This document shows, piece by piece, positions 62,464 to 64,000 of a stretch of 64,000 bases of DNA (its first letter is position 1; each line of letters starts with the position of its first letter). The DNA is taken from assembly GCF_000815105.2 (NCBI RefSeq), contig NZ_CP010310.2:4712001-4776000 (forward strand), given 5' to 3'. The position numbers and the translations under genes were made by a program. Origin of the DNA: Pandoraea pulmonicola. Lineage in GTDB: Bacteria; Pseudomonadota; Gammaproteobacteria; Burkholderiales; Burkholderiaceae. A model generated the notes under the pieces. The model made no database searches. It was not told where the DNA came from and worked only from the letters and a program-made list of their open reading frames with translations.

Positions 62464-63312
62464 ATGACGAGTTCCAATACCCAGGGTACGCAGTCCACCA
62501 CCACGCCCGCTCGCGTGGCCGCCGTGCAGATGGTGAGCGCGCCCGACGTCGGGCGCAATCTGACCGAGGCGGCTCGCCTGATCGCCGAGGCGGCCGACGC
62601 CGGTGCACGGCTGGTGCTGCTGCCCGAGTACTTCTGCTACATGGGCCAGCGCGACACGGACAAGCTCGCCCTGCGTGAAACGCCGGGCCATGGGCCGATT
62701 CAGGACTTCCTGTCGCAAACGGCCCGCCGCCACGGCGTCTGGCTCATCGGCGGCACGCTACCGCTGGCGGCGCCCGAACCGGAGCGCGTGCTCAACACGA
62801 CGCTTGTGTTCGGCCCGGACGGCGCACCGGCGGCCCGCTACGACAAGATCCACCTGTTCAACTTCGTCAAGGGCGAGGAGGCCTACGACGAGGCCCGCAC
62901 CATCCGCCCGGGCGACGCGGTACAGACGTTTGATGCGCCCTTCGGCCGCGTCGGCCTGTCGGTGTGCTACGACCTGCGGTTTCCCGAGTTGTACCGCGCC
63001 ATGGGCGACTGTACGCTCATGGTCGTACCGGCCGCCTTCACCTACACCACGGGCCGTGCGCACTGGGAACTGCTGCTGCGCGCGCGAGCCGTCGAGAACC
63101 AGTGTTACGTGCTGGCGTCCGCGCAGGGCGGCCAACACGAGAACGGACGACGCACCTGGGGGCATTCTATGCTGATCGATCCATGGGGCGACATCGTCGC
63201 CCAGCGTGAAGCGGAAGGCGCCGGCGTGGTCGTCGGCGACATCGATCCCGAGCGGCTGGCAAGCGTGCGTCTGAGCCTGCCAGCCTGGCGGCACCGCGTG
63301 CTGCAAGGTTGA
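62464..63312 (+). CDS. Nitrilase-superfamily amidase, Nit1/deaminated-glutathione amidase type
   Basis: A 282-residue carbon-nitrogen hydrolase with the catalytic triad Glu (LVLLPEYF), Lys (RYDKIHLFNF) and Cys (LSVCYDLRFPELYR). Details such as YDKIHLFNFVKGEEAYDEA and HSMLIDPWGDIVA fit the Nit1/YbeM-type branch, which repairs deaminated glutathione, rather than true nitrilases. ATG 62464 is used; a frame from 62377 adds 29 residues unlike the family. yhdP-nitrilase-tldD is a common proteobacterial order, so they may be cotranscribed. Confidence 0.9.
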   Translation: MTSSNTQGTQSTTTPARVAAVQMVSAPDVGRNLTEAARLIAEAADAGARLVLLPEYFCYMGQRDTDKLALRETPGHGPIQDFLSQTARRHGVWLIGGTLPLAAPEPERVLNTTLVFGPDGAPAARYDKIHLFNFVKGEEAYDEARTIRPGDAVQTFDAPFGRVGLSVCYDLRFPELYRAMGDCTLMVVPAAFTYTTGRAHWELLLRARAVENQCYVLASAQGGQHENGRRTWGHSMLIDPWGDIVAQREAEGAGVVVGDIDPERLASVRLSLPAWRHRVLQG

Positions 63313-63388
63313 TTTTCCGGCTTTCGCCCCCATCTTGCCCTCACGTTCGCTGCAATCTACCGAATACATTTCCTTGGCCTGACACCGC

Positions 63389-64000
63389 ATGAAAATCATC
63401 GATACCGGCATCCAGAACCTGGCGACCGCGCGCGAGCTCCTGCTCACCCCGTACGGCCTCGACGAAAGCCACCTGCAACGCGCGCTCGGCGACATCTTCA
63501 CGCACCGTGTGGACTACGCCGACCTGTACTTCCAGTACACGCGCAGCGAAGCCTGGAGTCTCGAGGAAGGCATCGTCAAATCGGGATCGTTCTCGATCGA
63601 TCAGGGCGTCGGCGTGCGCGCCATCGTGGGCGACCGCACCGCGTTCGCCTACTCCGACGACATCTCGGAAGTCGCGCTCAAGGACGCGGCCGCCGCCACG
63701 CGCAGCATTGCCTCGGCAGGACGCGGGCGCGTGAAGGTCGGCAGCAAGCTCTCCAACGCGAGTGGCCACGGACTGTACCTGCCCGCCGATCCGCTCGCCT
63801 CGCTCGATGCCAACGGCAAGGTCGCACTGCTCGAACGCGTGGAGAAGCTCGCCCGCGCCCGCGATCCACGCGTGTCGCAGGTGATGGCGGGGCTGGCCGG
63901 CGAGTACGACGTGGTGCTGGTCGCGCGCAGCGACGGTGTGATCGCGGCCGACGTCCGTCCGCTTGTGCGCGTGTCGGTCACGGTCATCGTCGAATCCAAC
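63389..64000 (+). CDS. tldD: TldD metalloprotease component, C-terminal part missing at window edge
   Basis: TldD with TldE (PmbA) forms a zinc protease that degrades unfolded peptides, and matures microcins and removes CcdA in E. coli. The visible 204 residues start MKIIDTGIQNLATARELLLTPYGLDESHL and continue with the N-terminal domain pattern DYADLYFQYTRSEAWSLEEGIVKSGSFSIDQGVGVRAIVGDRTAFAYSDDI, here described by its YADLYFQY and GVGVRAIVGDRTAFAYSD elements. The zinc-binding HExxxH region lies beyond the right edge. It follows the amidase gene after 76 bases. Confidence 0.92.
   Translation, partial: MKIIDTGIQNLATARELLLTPYGLDESHLQRALGDIFTHRVDYADLYFQYTRSEAWSLEEGIVKSGSFSIDQGVGVRAIVGDRTAFAYSDDISEVALKDAAAATRSIASAGRGRVKVGSKLSNASGHGLYLPADPLASLDANGKVALLERVEKLARARDPRVSQVMAGLAGEYDVVLVARSDGVIAADVRPLVRVSVTVIVESN

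Noticed and set aside
1-64000. CRISPR arrays, rRNA, tRNA genes, prophage attachment sites
   Set aside because: I scanned for regular repeats, clover-leaf arms and direct-repeat boundaries and found none I could support.

Overview
This 64-kb window is a GC-rich, densely packed bacterial chromosome segment from a beta-proteobacterium of the order Burkholderiales. Core gene neighbourhoods (murJ/rpsT/DUF3579/argF, grpE/thioredoxin/dnaK/dnaJ, hrcA/nadK/recN, pcnB/folK/kinase/panB) and protein sequences fit Burkholderiaceae, and Pandoraea is my best guess from memory; a 16S or genome-wide comparison would settle it. Most of the window is housekeeping. Accessory parts are one ABC-transporter/hydrolase cluster, one IS110-family insertion sequence, and a two-component system facing a second ABC transporter.

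Layout. 1-7.8 kb: lipid II flippase murJ (cut by the left edge), rpsT, a DUF3579 gene, argF, ppnP, a patatin-like lipase, murB, yajQ, plsY. 7.9-18.5 kb: ebsC, an acyl-CoA ligase, queG-xerD, tsaE-amidase, a DedA protein, mutL-miaA. 18.7-26.5 kb: a polyamine-type ABC transporter (two permeases, ATPase, Tat-exported binding protein), an M24-family protein, a metal-dependent amidohydrolase and a LysR regulator, headed by two palindromic operator-like sites exactly 30 bases apart. 26.6-27.9 kb: an intact IS1111-group element with a probable bridge-RNA region. 28-34.2 kb: purM, hda, then an overlapping run HAD phosphatase-pcnB-folK-deoxynucleoside kinase, followed by panB. 34.2-39.4 kb: TctE/TctD-like kinase and regulator divergent from a taurine/nitrate-type ABC transporter. 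39.4-51.9 kb: minus-strand stress region holding grpE, a thioredoxin-like gene, dnaK, dnaJ and a pabB-pabC fusion, then hemH-hslR, a large FecR/DUF6600 collagen-like protein and hrcA. 52-64 kb: nadK, recN, glnE, the giant AsmA-like yhdP, a nitrilase-family amidase and the start of tldD (cut by the right edge).

Regulation readable from the sequence: two good sigma-32 promoters (grpE and dnaK), several bidirectional intrinsic terminators between convergent genes, many 4-base start/stop overlaps showing translational coupling, and a recurring arrangement in which a -10-like hexamer lies 6-9 bases before the start codon, mostly without a Shine-Dalgarno sequence. The last suggests leaderless mRNAs for up to nine genes here.

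Nothing in the window is a clear-cut unknown defence or RNA system. The best candidates for undescribed biology are the 18.7-26.5 kb uptake/hydrolysis module, whose M24 protein has altered metal-ligand positions, the bridge-RNA locus of the IS, and the leaderless-promoter pattern.
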